A stretch of DNA of 6,561 nucleotides from Candidatus Neomicrothrix sp. UBA6944 (lineage in GTDB: Bacteria; Actinomycetota; Acidimicrobiia; Acidimicrobiales; Poriferisodalaceae): assembly GCA_002448715.1 (NCBI GenBank), contig DJZU01000010.1, forward strand, positions 1 to 6,561, written 5' to 3'. The notes below the pieces were generated by a model that did not search any database, was not told the DNA's origin, and saw nothing but the letters and a program-made list of their open reading frames with translations. This document shows, in pieces, positions 5,995-6,561 of the stretch (its first letter is position 1; each line of letters starts with the position of its first letter). The position numbers were made by a program, and so were the translations under genes.

Positions 5995-6561
5995 ATGATG
6001 GTTGATCAGCTACCCGAGGACCTGCGAACTCTCAAAACGCAGATGAAGACATTCATTAATGATGTTGTGATTCCTAGCGAGCCCGAACTGATGCGCGAAG
6101 ATACTAATTCTGAGCGAGTCGCCGCGGATCTGAAAACTAAGGCCAAAGAATCAGGTTTGTGGGCTCTTGGGCATCCATCAGAGATAGGCGGCGGCGGACT
6201 TCCATTTATGGATTTTGTCTATTTAAACGAAGTTATCGGGAGGTCTCATTGGGGTCAGTGGGCGGTTGGCAGCCTGTCTATGCAAGATTCGATCATGCTT
6301 CACCTGTACGCGAGCGACGATCAGCGAGAACGTTTCTTACAACCGTTGGTCGCAGGCGAAATTTATCCATCGGTGGGTTTGACCGAGCCTGAGGTAGCGG
6401 GATCTGACCCTACGCAAATGCAGGCAACTGCAGTCTTAGATGGTGATGAGTGGGTAATTAGCGGACACAAGTGGTTTACGTCTGGAGCTAACCGCGCTGC
6501 GTTCACGACGGTGTTTGCCATTACTGAACCTGATGCGGAAAAGCACAACAAATTTAGTTCC
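5995..6561 (+). CDS. Acyl-CoA dehydrogenase, N-terminal part, 3'-truncated by the window edge
   Basis: The frame is open from ATG 5995 to the window end, 189 residues, about half of a typical 380-410-residue enzyme. The N-terminal helical domain (V-D-Q-L-P-E-D-L-R-T-L onward) contains A-K-E-S-G-L-W-A-L-G-H-P-S-E-I-G-G-G-G-L. The middle domain starts with L-V-A-G-E-I-Y-P-S-V-G-L-T-E-P-E-V-A-G-S-D-P-T, the FAD/substrate-contact signature, and G-D-E-W-V-I-S-G-H-K-W-F-T-S-G-A. This form resembles the ACAD10/11-like branch more than short-chain dehydrogenases, which is inference. The enzyme oxidises an acyl-CoA to the 2-enoyl-CoA using FAD; the catalytic base lies beyond the window. A second ATG at 5998 is an equally possible start; AGGA at 5983-5986 is 8 bases before 5995, favouring the first. 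Divergent pairing with the acyl-CoA ligase suggests successive steps of one pathway. Confidence 0.92.
   Translation, partial: MMVDQLPEDLRTLKTQMKTFINDVVIPSEPELMREDTNSERVAADLKTKAKESGLWALGHPSEIGGGGLPFMDFVYLNEVIGRSHWGQWAVGSLSMQDSIMLHLYASDDQRERFLQPLVAGEIYPSVGLTEPEVAGSDPTQMQATAVLDGDEWVISGHKWFTSGANRAAFTTVFAITEPDAEKHNKFSS

Noticed and set aside
1..6561. CRISPR array, tRNA, rRNA, insertion sequence or selC-like tRNA
   Set aside because: No spaced repeats, no tRNA-like arms or CCA ends, and no transposase or terminal inverted repeats were seen on either strand.

Overview
This is a chromosomal segment of a free-living bacterium with six protein genes, two of them cut by the window edges. Base composition is moderate (roughly half G+C by eye), two genes start with GTG, and gene content is typical of heterotrophic catabolic clusters: amidohydrolase, NTF2-like protein, SMP-30-type lactonase, acyl-CoA ligase and acyl-CoA dehydrogenase. 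Such sets are common in aquatic or marine Actinomycetota, Chloroflexota and Proteobacteria, but the window has no marker gene, so the lineage stays open.

Layout. Positions 1-996 (+) hold the C-terminal part of an amidohydrolase family 3 (D-aminoacylase-like) enzyme. Positions 997-1336 have no convincing gene. Positions 1337-1858 (+) encode a SnoaL/NTF2-like protein. Positions 1972-3099 (+) encode a 375-residue redox protein interrupted by one in-frame TGA. Convergent to it, on the minus strand, an acyl-CoA synthetase (5806-4190) is followed after 85 bases by an SMP-30/gluconolactonase-like protein (4104-3199), probably as one transcript. Divergent from the ligase, an acyl-CoA dehydrogenase begins at 5995 (+) and runs off the window.

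The main discovery is the gene at 1972-3099. Conventional gene calling would give two fragments (1972-2202 and 2212-3099). They are in the same frame, and the separating TGA lies exactly where AhpC/TSA-type peroxiredoxin-like proteins carry the first cysteine of their W-C-P-x-C redox motif, giving W-U-P-P-C. A perfect 7-bp hairpin whose loop starts with G and U lies 21 nt after the TGA, as expected of a bacterial SECIS element. I therefore read this as a selenoprotein with Sec77 and Cys80. Its C-terminal half resembles the N-terminal domain of DsbD, with a C-x4-C pair, so one polypeptide seems to join a Sec redox centre to a second dithiol module. None of the five visible stop codons is TGA, and no other reading frame here has an internal TGA. 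That fits site-specific recoding rather than general reassignment of TGA.

Functionally, the ligase, dehydrogenase, lactonase-like and amidohydrolase genes suggest uptake and degradation of amide-, lactone- or carboxylate-containing organic compounds through CoA thioesters, with the selenoprotein serving thiol or peroxide chemistry. The link between the selenoprotein and the catabolic genes is only proximity.
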